Below, in pieces: positions 5,094 through 14,717 of a stretch of DNA of 34,179 nt. Both the position numbers and the translations under genes were made by a program. The DNA is from an uncultured Pseudomonadota bacterium (GTDB lineage Bacteria > Pseudomonadota > Gammaproteobacteria > Competibacterales > Competibacteraceae): the NCBI GenBank assembly GCA_903844665.1, contig CAIMUS010000180.1, positions 1-34,179 of the forward strand, in the 5' to 3' direction. The notes beneath the pieces were generated by a model. That model saw only the letters and a list, made by a program, of their open reading frames with translations, had not been told where the DNA came from and did no database searches. Within the stretch, counting starts at the first letter, position 1; each line of letters opens with the position of its first letter.

Positions 5094-7160
5094 TCAAATC
5101 CAGCCCAACAATTCGAGGGCCAGGTCGATCAGTTTAATCCCGAGAAAGGGCACCGCCAGACCACCCAGGCCGTAAATCAGCAGGTTGCGCCGCAACAGGG
5201 CGGCGGCGCCCAGGGGCCGGTATTTGACACCTTTCAGGGCCAGAGGAATTAACAAGACGATGATCAGCGCATTGAAAATCACCGCCGACAGAATGGCCGA
5301 AGCCGGACTCGCCAGCTTCATCACATTCAGAGCGATCAATTGCGGATAAGTCGTCGCGAAAGCCGCCGGGATAATGGCGAAGTACTTGGCGACATCGTTG
5401 GCGACGCTGAAGGTGGTGAGGGCGCCGCGGGTGATCAGCATCTGCTTGCCGATCTCGACGATTTCGACGAGCTTGGTGGGATTGGAATCGAGATCCACCA
5501 TATTGCCGGCTTCCTTGGCCGCCTGCGTTCCCGTGTTCATGGCCACCGCCACGTCCGCCTGGGCCAGCGCCGGGGCGTCGTTGGTGCCGTCGCCGGTCAT
5601 GGCTACCAGCCGACCTTCGGCCTGCTGTTGCCGGATCAGGGCCAGCTTCATCTCCGGGGTGGCCTCGGCGAGGAAATCGTCGACGCCCGCCTCGGCGGCG
5701 ATGGCCGCCGCCGTGAGCCGGTTATCGCCGGTGATCATCACGGTCTTGATGCCCATCCGCCGCAACTCGGCGAACCGTTCCTTGATGCCGCCCTTGACGA
5801 TATCCTTAAGCTCGATCACGCCGAGCGCGCGCGGACCGTCGGCGACCACCAGGGGGGTGCTGCCGTGCCGGGCGACTTCATCGACCAGGCGGTTGATCTC
5901 CGCGGGAAACGGCTGACCGAAGGACTCGACATGCTTGCGGATGGCGTCCACCGCGCCCTTGCGGATCTGGCGCTCGCCCAGGTTGACGCCGCTCATCCGG
6001 GTCTGGGCGGAGAACGGTACGAAAGTCGCATCCAGGGTATGCAGTTCGCGTCCCCGCAGTTCGAAGCGTTGCTTGGCGAGCACCATGATGCTACGGCCTT
6101 CCGGGGTCTCGTCCGCCAGGGAGGCCAGTTGCGCCGCATCCGCCAACTCCCGTTCGCCGACGCCGGTGGCGGGCAGGAACTCGGCAGCCTGGCGGTTGCC
6201 CAGTGTGATCGTGCCGGTCTTGTCCAGCAGCAGCACATCGACATCGCCGGAGGCCTCGACGGCCCGCCCGGAAGTGGCGATCACATTCGCTTGCAGCATC
6301 CGGCTCATGCCGGCGACGCCGATGGCGGACAACAGCCCGCCGATGGTGGTGGGAATCAAGCACACCAGCAGCGCCGCCAGCACCGTGATCGTGATGGGAT
6401 TGCCCGCCTGCATGACATCCACGCTGAACAGGGAGTAAGGCAGCAGGGTGGCGGTCGCCAGCAGAAAGATGATCGTCAGCGCCACCAGCAGGATGGTGAG
6501 GGCGATTTCATTGGGCGTCTTCTTGCGCTTGGCGCCTTCGACCATGGCGATCATGCGGTCGAGGAAGGTTTCGCCCGGATTGACCGTAATCCGCACCACG
6601 ATCCAGTCCGACAGCACCCGGGTGCCGCCGGTCACGCCGGAAAAGTCGCCGCCCGCTTCCCGGATCACCGGCGCGGATTCGCCGGTGATGGCGCTTTCGT
6701 CCACCGATGCCACCCCCTCGATGACTTCGCCATCGCCGGGGATGGTGTCGCCCGCTTCCACCAGGACCACGTCGCCCTTGCGCAAAGTATCGGCCTGAAC
6801 CGTTTGCGTGGGGGCGCCGTAACGAGGTTCATTCTGTTTCTTCGCCCAGACGGTCTGTTGCAAGCCGCGCAGAGAGGCCGCCTGCGCCTTGCTGCGGCCT
6901 TCGGCCAGGGCTTCGGCGAAGTTTGCGAACAGCACCGTGAACCAGAGCCAGAGCGCAATCGCCAGGATAAAGCCGGGAGACGCCTCACCCCGGCCCAACA
7001 ATGCCTGAATATACAACGCCGTGGTCAGCAGGCTGCCGATGTACACGACGAACATCACCGGGTTGCGCCACTGCACCCGTGGGTCGAGCTTTTTGAACGC
7101 ATCCAGCAAGGCGGTGCGCGTCAAAGTGGGATCAAATAAGGAGAGTCGCTTGCGTGTCAT
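5094..7160 (-). CDS. kdpB: K+-transporting ATPase ATP-binding subunit B
   Basis: 688 residues, full length. P-type ATPase motifs are intact: TGES (159-162, actuator), DKTGTIT with phosphorylated Asp313, TPEGRS, the KGA nucleotide site near 401, and GDGTNDAP (523-530). Transmembrane helices lie at about 33-85, 218-285 and 590-680. KdpB hydrolyses ATP to drive high-affinity K+ uptake through KdpA. A good Shine-Dalgarno (AAGGAG) precedes the ATG at 7160, 17 bp after kdpA. A C-terminal, inverted paralogous fragment is present at 11287-12396. It shares most residues from about Glu327 onward. Confidence 0.97.
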   Translation of the reverse strand: MTRKRLSLFDPTLTRTALLDAFKKLDPRVQWRNPVMFVVYIGSLLTTALYIQALLGRGEASPGFILAIALWLWFTVLFANFAEALAEGRSKAQAASLRGLQQTVWAKKQNEPRYGAPTQTVQADTLRKGDVVLVEAGDTIPGDGEVIEGVASVDESAITGESAPVIREAGGDFSGVTGGTRVLSDWIVVRITVNPGETFLDRMIAMVEGAKRKKTPNEIALTILLVALTIIFLLATATLLPYSLFSVDVMQAGNPITITVLAALLVCLIPTTIGGLLSAIGVAGMSRMLQANVIATSGRAVEASGDVDVLLLDKTGTITLGNRQAAEFLPATGVGERELADAAQLASLADETPEGRSIMVLAKQRFELRGRELHTLDATFVPFSAQTRMSGVNLGERQIRKGAVDAIRKHVESFGQPFPAEINRLVDEVARHGSTPLVVADGPRALGVIELKDIVKGGIKERFAELRRMGIKTVMITGDNRLTAAAIAAEAGVDDFLAEATPEMKLALIRQQQAEGRLVAMTGDGTNDAPALAQADVAVAMNTGTQAAKEAGNMVDLDSNPTKLVEIVEIGKQMLITRGALTTFSVANDVAKYFAIIPAAFATTYPQLIALNVMKLASPASAILSAVIFNALIIVLLIPLALKGVKYRPLGAAALLRRNLLIYGLGGLAVPFLGIKLIDLALELLGWI

Positions 7161-7177
7161 TTATTGAAACTCCTTTA

Positions 7178-8971
7178 TCAGTGGGCTGGCCACAGCATGA
7201 AGTGTTCGACCACCGGCCCCAGCGCCAGGCCGGGAATATAGGTGAGAGCGCCGACGATCAGCACGGTGCCGACCAGCAGGGCGACGAACAAGGGGCCGTG
7301 GGTCGGCATGGTGCCGGCGGTCACGGCGATACGCTTTTTCATTGCCAGGGAACCGGCGATGGCCAGCACCGGGACTTTCACGGTGAAGCGGCCGAACCAC
7401 ATAGCGATGGCCAGCAGAGTGTTATAGAAAGGGGTGTTGGCCGACAGTCCCGCAAAGGCGCTGCCGTTGTTGTTGGCGGCGGAGGAAAAAGCGTACAGCA
7501 CTTCCGAAAAGCCATGTGGACCGGGATTGAAGATGCCGGCCTTGCCGGCCGCCGTAGCCACCGCCACCGCCGTGCCGACCAGCACCAGCAGGGGCGTGAT
7601 CAGAATCGCCACCGAGGTCATTTTCACGTCGTAGGCTTCGATCTTCTTGCCGAGGTACTCCGGAGTGCGGCCGATCATCAGCCCGGCGATGAACACGGCC
7701 AGGATGGCGAACAGCAGCATCCCGTACAGGCCGGAGCCAACCCCACCGAATACGACCTCGCCGAGTTGCATCAACCACATCGGGACGAAGCCCCCCATCG
7801 GGGTGAATGAATCGTGCATGGCGTTGACCGCGCCGCAGGAGGCGGCGGTGGTAATGGCGGCGAACAGCCCGGAAGCGGCGATGCCGAACCGGGTCTCTTT
7901 GCCTTCCATATTGCCGCCGGCTTGCAGGTCCGAGGCTTGCATATCGACACCGAGAGGGGCCAGCAGCGGATTGCCCTGTTGCTCGAACACGGTTACTGCG
8001 ATGACGGCGGCCACGAAGATCGACGCCATGGCCCCGAATACGGCCCACCCCTGGCGGGTATCGCCGACCCGGTAGCCGAAGGTGTAAGTGAGGGCGGCCG
8101 GAATCAGAAAAATAGCCAGCATTTGCAGAAAATTCGCCAGGGCGGTCGGATTCTCATAGGGATGGGCCGAGTTGGCGTTGAAAAAGCCGCCGCCGTTGGT
8201 GCCCAGCATTTTGATGGCTTCCTGCGAGGCGACCGGACCCATGGGTAAAGTCTGGGTCTGGGTGGTCTTCGGTTCGACCACCGGCTGCCCCTGGGCGTCC
8301 TTAAGGGGCTGGCCGTCCGGTCCGAGCACCGGTTCCTCGTAAGTCGTGGTGTCGAGCGTCGTGGCCTCCTGGTAGGAGGCGAAGTTCTGGATCACGCCCT
8401 GGCCCATCAACACTACAGCGATGATGAGAGACAGGGGCAACAGGATATAAAGGGTGGAGCGTGTCAGATCGACCCAGAAGTTGCCGATAGTGGTCGCGGA
8501 ATGACGGGCGAAGCCCCGGATCAGAGCTATTGCCACGGCGATGCCGCTGGCGGCGGAGAGAAAATTCTGTACCGCCAGAGCCAGCATCTGGGTCAGATAC
8601 GCCATGGTGGATTCGCCGGAGTACCCTTGCCAGTTGGTGTTGGTCACGAAACTGACGGCGGTATTGAAAGCGGAATCCGGGGTGACGTTGCCGAATTGCT
8701 GCGGGTTCAGCGGCAGGAAAGCCTGCCAGCGCTGGAGCGCATAGACGAAGAGTGCGCCCAGGGTGTTGAAGATGAGCACGGCCAAGGCATACTGCTTCCA
8801 GTTCATTTCCGCGTCGGCCCGGATGCCGCAGAGGCGGTACAGTCCGGTCTCCAGCGCATTGCCGCGTCTCTGCTCATCCATCACCCAGGCGATATAGAGC
8901 CCCAACGGCTTGGTGCAGGCCAGGAGGATAGCGAGGAAAACGACCAGCAACACGATCGCTTGAGTCGTCAT
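7178..8971 (-). CDS. kdpA: K+-transporting ATPase channel subunit A
   Basis: 597 residues. The four selectivity-filter loops keep the family sequence: [11 protein letters not shown] (P1, about 110-120), [15 protein letters not shown] (P2, 257-271), [18 protein letters not shown] (P3) and [13 protein letters not shown] (P4). About ten hydrophobic helices surround them. KdpA selects and conducts K+ in the KdpFABC complex. Its ATG overlaps the kdpF stop (ATGA), the usual coupling. A loop at about 205-240 rich in Thr/Gln is somewhat longer than in E. coli. Compare the altered paralog at 12421-14217. Confidence 0.97.
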   Translation of the reverse strand: MTTQAIVLLVVFLAILLACTKPLGLYIAWVMDEQRRGNALETGLYRLCGIRADAEMNWKQYALAVLIFNTLGALFVYALQRWQAFLPLNPQQFGNVTPDSAFNTAVSFVTNTNWQGYSGESTMAYLTQMLALAVQNFLSAASGIAVAIALIRGFARHSATTIGNFWVDLTRSTLYILLPLSLIIAVVLMGQGVIQNFASYQEATTLDTTTYEEPVLGPDGQPLKDAQGQPVVEPKTTQTQTLPMGPVASQEAIKMLGTNGGGFFNANSAHPYENPTALANFLQMLAIFLIPAALTYTFGYRVGDTRQGWAVFGAMASIFVAAVIAVTVFEQQGNPLLAPLGVDMQASDLQAGGNMEGKETRFGIAASGLFAAITTAASCGAVNAMHDSFTPMGGFVPMWLMQLGEVVFGGVGSGLYGMLLFAILAVFIAGLMIGRTPEYLGKKIEAYDVKMTSVAILITPLLVLVGTAVAVATAAGKAGIFNPGPHGFSEVLYAFSSAANNNGSAFAGLSANTPFYNTLLAIAMWFGRFTVKVPVLAIAGSLAMKKRIAVTAGTMPTHGPLFVALLVGTVLIVGALTYIPGLALGPVVEHFMLWPAH

Positions 8972-9051
8972 CAGAAATCCTCCGGTCTAAGCAGCACGGC
9001 GAACAGGTATGCCAGCAGCAAGACCACGATGACGGCGCCGAGGATGTACAT
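8971..9051 (-). CDS. kdpF: K+-transporting ATPase small subunit F
   Basis: 26 codons: a single hydrophobic helix ([18 protein letters not shown]) ending RPEDF, typical for KdpF, the lipid-like stabilising subunit of KdpFABC. Its stop overlaps the kdpA start. The ATG is preceded by AGGAAAGGGGG, a strong ribosome-binding site that lies within the end of the upstream microprotein gene. The second copy is at 14214-14294. Confidence 0.85.
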   Translation of the reverse strand: MYILGAVIVVLLLAYLFAVLLRPEDF

Positions 9052-9053
9052 GA

Positions 9054-9149
9054 TTACCCCCTTTCCTTGAGCTTGGCGCAGCCGCTGACCAGCGCGACCA
9101 TGAGCAGGAAAAAGACGATGATAGCGAGTACAAAGAGAACATCCCACAT
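9054..9149 (-). CDS. 31-residue membrane microprotein preceding kdpF
   Basis: The reading frame [20 protein letters not shown], continuing [11 protein letters not shown], encodes one transmembrane helix followed by a short tail with a single Cys and basic residues. It ends 2 bp before the kdpF ATG, whose Shine-Dalgarno lies inside this gene, so it is the true first gene of the kdp operon. A nearly identical protein (two substitutions) precedes the second kdpF at 14297-14392, showing selection or recent duplication. Small proteins of this pattern occur upstream of kdpF in other genomes (from memory). Role unknown: a further Kdp small subunit is a reasonable guess. Confidence 0.7.
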   Translation of the reverse strand: MWDVLFVLAIIVFFLLMVALVSGCAKLKERG

Positions 9150-9233
9150 GTTCCGGTCCTCCGGTAATAAGAATGATCAATCTTATCAGTCTAACGCTGG
9201 CAAGATAAAGACTGGATAAAAAAACGGAAGTGA

Positions 9234-9255
9234 GGTGTAAAAAAGATATAAAAAT
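9234..9255 (-). promoter_or_regulatory. KdpE-like operator upstream of kdp locus 1
   Basis: The minus strand reads TTTTTATATCTTTTTTACAC, closely matching the E. coli kdp operator (TTTATACTTTTTTTACACC) recognised by the response regulator KdpE. It lies about 85 bp upstream of the first operon gene. The same word is conserved at 14479-14500 upstream of locus 2. kdpDE themselves are not in this window. Confidence 0.7.
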
Positions 9256-9732
9256 CGCGCTCTATCAAGTCATTATAGTGAACGCTGCTTCAGCCTGTTG
9301 CGGTAGGGGTGGTGTTTCAGAAGTGTTGGTGCAATAGATTTTAGTCAGTTAAATCAACTGCTTGTTACAACTAAGCAGGCTACCCACTTAAAGCGGGACA
9401 ATTTGACCCTGGGAGCGCCGGCGTCCCCGCCGGCTTGAGGGCATCGGCGCCAGTCAACAGCCGGCAAGATGCCAGCGCTCCCAGGTGAACCCCTCTGGGG
9501 TCAGCATGCAAAGCGTCCCGGCTTAAGTGGATACCCACTAAGCAACACTTTTAGAACACCATCGGTTTTCGTAACTTTGGGAACTTCAAACAGAGAATAC
9601 TGGTCAGTTTCGCATAAGTCCACAAAACTCCTTGAAGAACCGAAAAAGCAAAAAGCGTGAAAAAGCATCCGCCAAACTTTCTGCCGTCAACGCATCCTTC
9701 AAGGACGCCATCGCATAACAATAGGTCGCATC
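9256..9732. other. Intergenic stretch between kdp locus 1 and the antiporter
   Basis: 477 bp without a gene. It holds the MITE-like element at 9378-9536 with its 8-bp target duplication. A motif CGCTCTATCAA at 9257-9267 is shared with the region upstream of kdp locus 2. The 190 bp before the antiporter start show nothing recognisable. Confidence 0.5.
9378..9536 (-). mobile_element. MITE-like element, copy 1, with 8-bp target duplication
   Basis: A 159-bp element with terminal inverted repeats (GGCTACCCACTTAAAGCGGG at the left, GGGTATCCACTTAAGCCGGG as reverse complement of the right). The 8 bp ACTAAGCA flank both ends (9370-9377 and 9537-9544), a target-site duplication. No coding capacity. 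The interior (CCCTGGGAGCGCCGGC, GTTGACTGGCG) is shared with copies 2 and 4 in the opposite orientation. Confidence 0.8.
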
Positions 9733-10968
9733 ATGACCGCATTTCAGATTATCGCCGCTATCCTGACCTTGACCGCCGTTGGTAGTTATCTGAACCAGAG
9801 ATATGTGAAATTTCCCACGACTATAGGCCTGATGGCCTTCGCGTTCCTGATATCGTTGACAGCCATTATTCTGGATGAGTGGGGGTGGACGGATTTGCGC
9901 ATGGCCGTCGCCTTCGTTGGTCAGATCGATTTCTCCGAAGTCCTTTTGCACGGCATGTTGTCTTTTTTGCTTTTTGCAGGGGCTTTGCATATCAATCTGA
10001 AGGATCTGAAGAGCGTCAAATGGCTGGTGGCCATACTGGCAACCGTTGGCGTTATCATGGCCACCTTTATAACAGGAACCTTGGTGTGGCTGGGGTCCGA
10101 TCTTATTGGCTTGAAACTGCCCTACCTCTACGCCCTATTGTTTGGCGCTCTGATTTCACCGACCGATCCGATCGCCGTTCTCTCCATTCTGAAGGAGGCC
10201 GGGATCTCGAAAAATCTGTATGTCAAAATTGGCGGAGAAAGCCTGTTCAATGACGGTATCGGTGTCGTCGTGTTTCTTACAATCCTTGGCCTTGCAACCG
10301 GAACTCAACGGCCAGAATTGTCCGGTATATCAATGCTTCTGACTCAGGAAGCCCTGGGGGGCGCAATTCTTGGCCTGTTGCTCGGCTGGATTACCTACCG
10401 GTTGCTGCATTCAATTGACGCCTACAAGGTCGAAGTTTTGTTGACGCTTGCCTTGGTTACCGGAGGTTACGTTCTCGCTGAGTTGCTGCATGTGGCGGCA
10501 CCTATTTACATGGTTACTGCCGGTCTTGTGGTTGGCAATCATGGACGAAACTTCGGCATGTCGGAACAGACGCGCAATCGACTGGACGGTTTCTGGGAAT
10601 TGCTGGACGAAATTCTTAATGCCGTTTTGTTCATGCTGATTGGCCTTGAAATCATCGTCATCACGATCACAGGCCAGCATATTCTTTTGGGCATTCTGGC
10701 AATTGCTGCCGTTCTTATCGGGCGAATAGTCAGTGTAGGGATACCGGTTGGTCTCATGGGGCTGCGCAAACCATTCGAGTGGAGAACGGTCGGGCTTTTG
10801 ACGTGGGGTGGGCTACGCGGCGGGCTTTCCATCGCAATGGTCTTGTCGCTTCCATCCGGCCCGGAAAAAGCCATCATCCTGCCGGTCACCTATATCGTTG
10901 TTCTGTTTTCGATCCTTATTCAGGGGCTCACCTTTAAGCCTGCTCTGAAGTTCTTGATCAAACGGTAG
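9733..10968 (+). CDS. CPA1-family Na+(K+)/H+ antiporter (NhaP-like)
   Basis: 411 residues with about 12 hydrophobic segments. The CPA1 ion-binding motifs are present: SPTDPIAV (142-149, Asp of the ND/TD motif) and GESLFNDGIG (168-177). FLLFAGALHINL and LTWGGLRGGLSIAMVL (near 356-371) are also characteristic. It exchanges cytoplasmic Na+ or K+ for H+ at the inner membrane. It is transcribed away from kdp locus 1, single-gene, between the two kdp loci. Its placement suggests a cation-homeostasis island, but co-regulation is not shown. The substrate ion cannot be decided from the sequence. Confidence 0.9.
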   Translation: MTAFQIIAAILTLTAVGSYLNQRYVKFPTTIGLMAFAFLISLTAIILDEWGWTDLRMAVAFVGQIDFSEVLLHGMLSFLLFAGALHINLKDLKSVKWLVAILATVGVIMATFITGTLVWLGSDLIGLKLPYLYALLFGALISPTDPIAVLSILKEAGISKNLYVKIGGESLFNDGIGVVVFLTILGLATGTQRPELSGISMLLTQEALGGAILGLLLGWITYRLLHSIDAYKVEVLLTLALVTGGYVLAELLHVAAPIYMVTAGLVVGNHGRNFGMSEQTRNRLDGFWELLDEILNAVLFMLIGLEIIVITITGQHILLGILAIAAVLIGRIVSVGIPVGLMGLRKPFEWRTVGLLTWGGLRGGLSIAMVLSLPSGPEKAIILPVTYIVVLFSILIQGLTFKPALKFLIKR

Positions 10969-11286
10969 AAGCGGAAATTACAAATTCCTCCTCGCCCGAT
11001 TGATTCCTCGCGCGGCCTCGGCGGCAACACTGCGCTTTCTGTTTCGGCGCCGCGAGTTTTTCCGCATCGGTCTTTTTTCTCTTGGTGTCGGTCATATCGC
11101 GCCCCTTGTTTTTCTCAAGCCAGAGAACATCATTTTGGCAGGAAATATCCTAGCGGGTGAATTGCCGGAGCGGAGCGGAGGCATGAGGGCAGGCAATGAG
11201 GCCCTTGCAAAAAAGCCGTGAGCATAACGAACACCATTTTGTGGCAAACGGCTGAGAATCCGGCTAGAGTTTAATAGGCTTCGATT
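10969..11286. other. Intergenic stretch with at most one doubtful small ORF
   Basis: 318 bp between the antiporter and the kdpB fragment. The minus strand 11095-10958 has a 45-codon frame (starting MTDTKRKKTDAEKLAAPKQ) that is very basic and overlaps the antiporter 3' end by 11 bp. No ribosome-binding site or homolog recognised. Nothing else seen. Confidence 0.25.
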
Positions 11287-12396
11287 ATGGTTAACGGAGG
11301 TAGCAAGTTGGGCGCGGGCAGCCCCACAGAGTTCATCCCGGTCGCCGGGGTCAGCGCCATGGAACTGGCCGATGCCGCCCAACTGGCCTCCCTCGCCGAT
11401 GAGACCCCGGAGGGACGTTCCATCGTGGTGCTCGCCAAGAAGCAGTATGAGCTGCGGGGCCGTAACCTGCATGAACTGGACGCTACCTTTATGCCCTTTA
11501 CCGCCCAGACCCGGATGAGCGGTGTCAACCTGGGCGACCGCCAGATCCGCAAGGGCGCGGCGGATGCTATCGCTGCCTGGGTGCAGGAAAGCGGCGGCGA
11601 CTTTCCGCCGCCAGTGCGCGCTGCCGTCGCGGCGGTCGCCCGCCAGGGCGGCACCCCGCTGGTGGTGGCGGAACAGCGGCGGGTGCTCGGGGTGATCCAG
11701 CTCAAGGATATCGTTAAAGGCGGCATCCGCGAGCGGTTCGAGGAACTGCGCCGAATGGGGATCAAGACCATTATGGTGACCGGTGACAACCCGTTGACTG
11801 CCGCCGCCATCGCCGCCGAGGCCGGAGTGGACGATTTCCTGGCTGAAGCCACACCCGAGGACAAACTCAAGCTGATCCGCGAACTGCAAAGCGGCGGGCG
11901 GCTGGTAGCGATGGCCGGCGACGGCGCCAACGACGCTCCGGCCCTCGCCCAGGCCGATGTGGCGGTGGCCATGAACAGCGGCACCCAGGCCGCCAAGGAA
12001 GCCGGCAATCTGGTGGATCTCGATTCCAATCCCACCAAATTGATTGAAATCGTCGCGATCGGCAAACAACTCCTGATGACCCGGGGGGCGTTAACCACAT
12101 TCAGTATCGCCAGCGACGTCGCCAAATATTTCGCCATTATTCCGGCGGCGTTCGCCACCACCTATCCGCTGCTGCAAACGCTCAACATCATGGCGCTCCA
12201 TTCGCCACGGAGCGCGATTCTGTCCGCCTTGATTTTCAATGCTTTGATCATCGTCGCGCTGATTCCCCTGACTTTACAGGGAGTGGCTTACAGCAAAGTC
12301 AGCGCCGTCCAACTGCTGCGCCGCAACGTGCTGATCTACGGGCTGGGCGGCCTGGTGGCGCCGTTCCTCGGCATCACTATGCTTCGCCCATCCTAA
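11287..12396 (+). pseudogene. kdpB: Truncated, inverted kdpB copy (C-terminal part)
   Basis: Homology to KdpB begins at about 11329 (EFIPVAG, equivalent to Glu327 of the intact KdpB) and continues through [25 protein letters not shown] and the membrane helices to GITMLRPS. The first 326 residues are missing, including the TGES actuator loop and the DKTGTIT phosphorylation site, and so are the last 13. GDGTNDAP has become GDGANDAP. The protein cannot be phosphorylated, so it is a pseudogene. It lies on the + strand, tail to tail with kdpA copy 2 (25 bp apart), whereas kdpB normally follows kdpA on the same strand. A local inversion and deletion therefore occurred, removing kdpC as well. Confidence 0.9.
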
Positions 12397-12420
12397 TCTT
12401 GCGTCAGTCCTGTTCTTTTA

Positions 12421-14217
12421 TCAGTGAGCCGGCCACAGCATAAGGTGTTCGGCCACCGGCCCCAGCGCCAGGCCGGGAATGTAGGTGAGGGCGCCGACGA
12501 TCAGCACGGTGCCGACCAGCAGGGCGACGAACAAGGGACCGTGGGTCGGCATGGTGCCGGCGGTCACGGGGTGATGTTTCTTCAGCGCCAGCGAGCCGGC
12601 GATAGCCAGTACCGGGACAATCACAGTGAAGCGGCCGAACCACATGGCGATAGCCAGCAAAATATTGTAGAAGGGGGTGTTGGCCGACAATCCTGCGAAG
12701 GCGCTGCCGTTGGTGTTGGCGGCGGAAGACAAGGCGTACAACACTTCCGAAAAGCCGTGCGGACCGGGGTTGAAAATGCCGGCCTTGCCGGCCGTCGTGG
12801 TTACCGCCACGGCGGTGCCGACCAGCACCAACAAGGGGGTGATCAGAATCGCCAGCGAAATCATCTTCATATCGTAGGCTTCGATCTTCTTGCCCAGGTA
12901 CTCCGGAGTGCGGCCGATCATCAGCCCGGCGATGAACACGGCCAGGATGGCGAACAGCAGCATTCCGTACAGGCCGGAACCGACCCCGCCGAACACGACC
13001 TCGCCAGTTTGCATCAGCCACATTGGCACGAATCCCCCCAAGGGGGTGAACGAATCGTGCATGGCGTTGACCGCGCCGCAGGAGGCGGCCGTGGTGATGG
13101 CGGCGAACAGACCGGAGGCGGCAATGCCGAACCGGGTCTCCTTACCTTCCATATTGCCGCCGGCCTGCAGGTCCGAGGGCTGCTGATCGACGCCGAGAGG
13201 GGTTAGCAGCGGATTGCCCTGTTGCTCGAATGTGATCGCCGCGACGGCGGCAACCACGAAAATCAATGCCATGGCTGCGAAGACAGCCCACCCCTGGCGG
13301 GCATCACCGACCCGGTAGCCGAAGGTATAGGTGAGGGCCGCCGGGATCAGAAAAATGGCCAGCATTTGCAGCAAATTCGCCAGGGCGGTCGGATTTTCAT
13401 AGGAATGGGCGGAGTTGGCGTTGAAGAAACCGCCACAGTCGCCGCTGCTGAGTACTTTGATGGCTTCCTGTGAAGCGACCGGACCCATAGGCAAAGTCTG
13501 GGTCTGCGTGGTCTTCTGCTCGATTACCGGCTGTCCCTGAGCATTCTTAAGGGGTTGGCTGTCCGGCCCAAGTGCGGGTTCCTCATAGGTCGTGGTGTCG
13601 AGTGTGGCGGCCTCCTGGTAGGGCGCGAAGTTCTGGATCACCCCCTGGCCCAGCAGGACGATGGCCAGGACCAGGGAGAGGGGCAACAGGATATAAAGCG
13701 TAGAGCGCGTCAGATCGATCCAGAAGTTGCCGATGGTGGTCGAAGAGCGACGGGCAAAGCCCCGGATCAGCACCAGCGCCACTGCGATGCCGGTGGCGGC
13801 GGAGAGAAAGCTCTGGACTGTCAAACCCAGCATCTGGGTCAAATAAGCCATGGTGGACTCGCCAGCGTAACCCTGCCAGCTCGTGGCGGTCACGAAGCTG
13901 ATAGCCGTGTTGAAGGCGGAATCAGGACTGACGTTGCCAAATTGCTGAGGGTTCAACGGCAGGAAAGCCTGCAAGCGCTGGATGCCATAAAAAAAGAGCG
14001 TCCCCAGGGTGTTGAACACCAGCACCCCCAGCGCATACTGCTTCCAGTTCATTTCCGTCTGGGCGCGGACGCCGCAGAGGCGGTACAGCCCGGTCCCCAG
14101 CCGGTTGCCAGGTCTTTGCTCGTCCATCACCCAGGCAATATAGAGTCCTAACGGCTTGGTGCAGGCCAGGAGGATGGCGAGGAAGGCTATCAGCAACACT
14201 ATAGCTTGAGTCGTCAT
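12421..14217 (-). CDS. kdpA: KdpA paralog with altered selectivity filter
   Basis: 598 residues from the ATG at 14217, which overlaps the kdpF2 stop. A longer upstream frame to 14385 runs through other genes and is rejected. The protein is nearly collinear with KdpA copy 1, but filter loops differ. P1 reads [11 protein letters not shown] instead of [12 protein letters not shown]2 reads [16 protein letters not shown] instead of [15 protein letters not shown], with one extra residue. P4 reads [13 protein letters not shown] instead of [14 protein letters not shown]3 is unchanged. In known KdpA proteins the GTNGGG glycine loop is essential for K+ selectivity. With no functional kdpB or kdpC alongside, this copy is probably decaying, though the reading frame is intact. 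Complementation by KdpB/C of locus 1 cannot be excluded. Confidence 0.9.
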   Translation of the reverse strand: MTTQAIVLLIAFLAILLACTKPLGLYIAWVMDEQRPGNRLGTGLYRLCGVRAQTEMNWKQYALGVLVFNTLGTLFFYGIQRLQAFLPLNPQQFGNVSPDSAFNTAISFVTATSWQGYAGESTMAYLTQMLGLTVQSFLSAATGIAVALVLIRGFARRSSTTIGNFWIDLTRSTLYILLPLSLVLAIVLLGQGVIQNFAPYQEAATLDTTTYEEPALGPDSQPLKNAQGQPVIEQKTTQTQTLPMGPVASQEAIKVLSSGDCGGFFNANSAHSYENPTALANLLQMLAIFLIPAALTYTFGYRVGDARQGWAVFAAMALIFVVAAVAAITFEQQGNPLLTPLGVDQQPSDLQAGGNMEGKETRFGIAASGLFAAITTAASCGAVNAMHDSFTPLGGFVPMWLMQTGEVVFGGVGSGLYGMLLFAILAVFIAGLMIGRTPEYLGKKIEAYDMKMISLAILITPLLVLVGTAVAVTTTAGKAGIFNPGPHGFSEVLYALSSAANTNGSAFAGLSANTPFYNILLAIAMWFGRFTVIVPVLAIAGSLALKKHHPVTAGTMPTHGPLFVALLVGTVLIVGALTYIPGLALGPVAEHLMLWPAH

Positions 14218-14294
14218 GAGAAATCCTCCGGCCCGAGCAGCACGGCGAACAGATACACCAACAGCAAGACCACGGTAAGGGCGAGAATATACAT
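14214..14294 (-). CDS. kdpF: KdpF, second copy
   Basis: 26 codons forming one hydrophobic helix ([17 protein letters not shown]) and the tail GPEDFS. ATGA overlap with kdpA copy 2. A strong GGAAAGGGGGT ribosome-binding site precedes the start, as in copy 1. Membrane-embedded accessory subunit by homology. Whether it is used is uncertain because locus 2 lacks kdpB and kdpC. Confidence 0.8.
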   Translation of the reverse strand: MYILALTVVLLLVYLFAVLLGPEDFS

Positions 14295-14296
14295 GG

Positions 14297-14392
14297 CTAC
14301 CCCCTTTCCTTAAGCTTGGCGCAGCCGCTGACCAGAGCGGCCATGAGCAGGAAGAAGACGATGATAGCAAGCACAAAGAGAACATCCAACAT
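14297..14392 (-). CDS. 31-residue membrane microprotein preceding kdpF copy 2
   Basis: Reads [20 protein letters not shown] then [11 protein letters not shown]: identical to the protein at 9054-9149 except Trp2 to Leu and Val18 to Ala. One transmembrane helix plus a short basic tail with one Cys. It ends 2 bp before kdpF2. A longer upstream frame (to 14503) reads through the operator region and is not the start: the ATG at 14392 is matched by the copy-1 start. Function unknown. Confidence 0.7.
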   Translation of the reverse strand: MLDVLFVLAIIVFFLLMAALVSGCAKLKERG

Positions 14393-14478
14393 GTTCCGGT
14401 CCTCCGGTAATTTAAGAATAATCGATCTCATCAGTTTAACGCTGGCAGGATAAAGAGCAAATAAAAAAAGGGTATTGA

Positions 14479-14500
14479 GGTGTAAAGAAGGTATAAAAAT
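14479..14500 (-). promoter_or_regulatory. KdpE-like operator upstream of kdp locus 2
   Basis: The minus strand reads ATTTTTATACCTTCTTTACA followed by CC, conserved with the operator of locus 1 and with the E. coli kdp operator. Surrounding bases such as CTGCCAGCG and CGCTCTATCAA are conserved too, so the regulatory region was duplicated with the genes. Confidence 0.65.
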
Positions 14501-14533
14501 CACGCTCTATCAAATAATTACATTTACTGCCTG

Positions 14534-14717
14534 GGGTATCCACTTAAGTCAGGACGCTTTACAGGCTGAGCCGGTAGGGGCGGTTCGCGAACCGCCCCTA
14601 CGGGGATTCCCTAGTAGCGCCGGCATTTTGCCGGCTGTTGACTGGCGTCGATGCCCTGGGGCCGGCGAGGACGCCGGCGCTCCCAGGGTCGGATTGTCCC
14701 GCCTTAAGTTGGTAGCC
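14534..14717 (+). mobile_element. MITE-like element, copy 2
   Basis: 184 bp. Left end GGGTATCCACTTAAG, right end TTAAGTTGGTAGCC (reverse complement GGCTACCAACTTAA). The interior has a strong hairpin (GTAGGGGCGGTTCGC with its complement) and the GGGAGCGCC-type modules of copy 1. No coding capacity. No matching 8-bp target duplication at its ends, so it is older or recombined. Confidence 0.75.

Noticed and set aside
5340-7139. 599-codon open frame on the + strand
   Set aside because: It lies antisense to kdpB, whose conserved motifs are all in the minus frame. The translation is low-complexity Gly/His/Asp/Arg, typical of a GC-rich shadow frame.
11092-12161. Two open frames on the minus strand (325 and 296 codons) across the kdpB fragment
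   Set aside because: The + strand carries clear KdpB homology throughout this stretch. The minus translations are shadows without recognised motifs.
14218-14385. N-terminal extension of kdpA copy 2 to 654 residues
   Set aside because: The extension reads through kdpF2 and the microprotein in the wrong frame. The ATG at 14217 matches the start and ATGA overlap of copy 1.
14566-14608. GC-rich hairpins in the MITE copies as possible CRISPR or RNA genes
   Set aside because: No regular spacing or spacers, no cas genes, and each hairpin is part of a transposon-like unit with defined ends.
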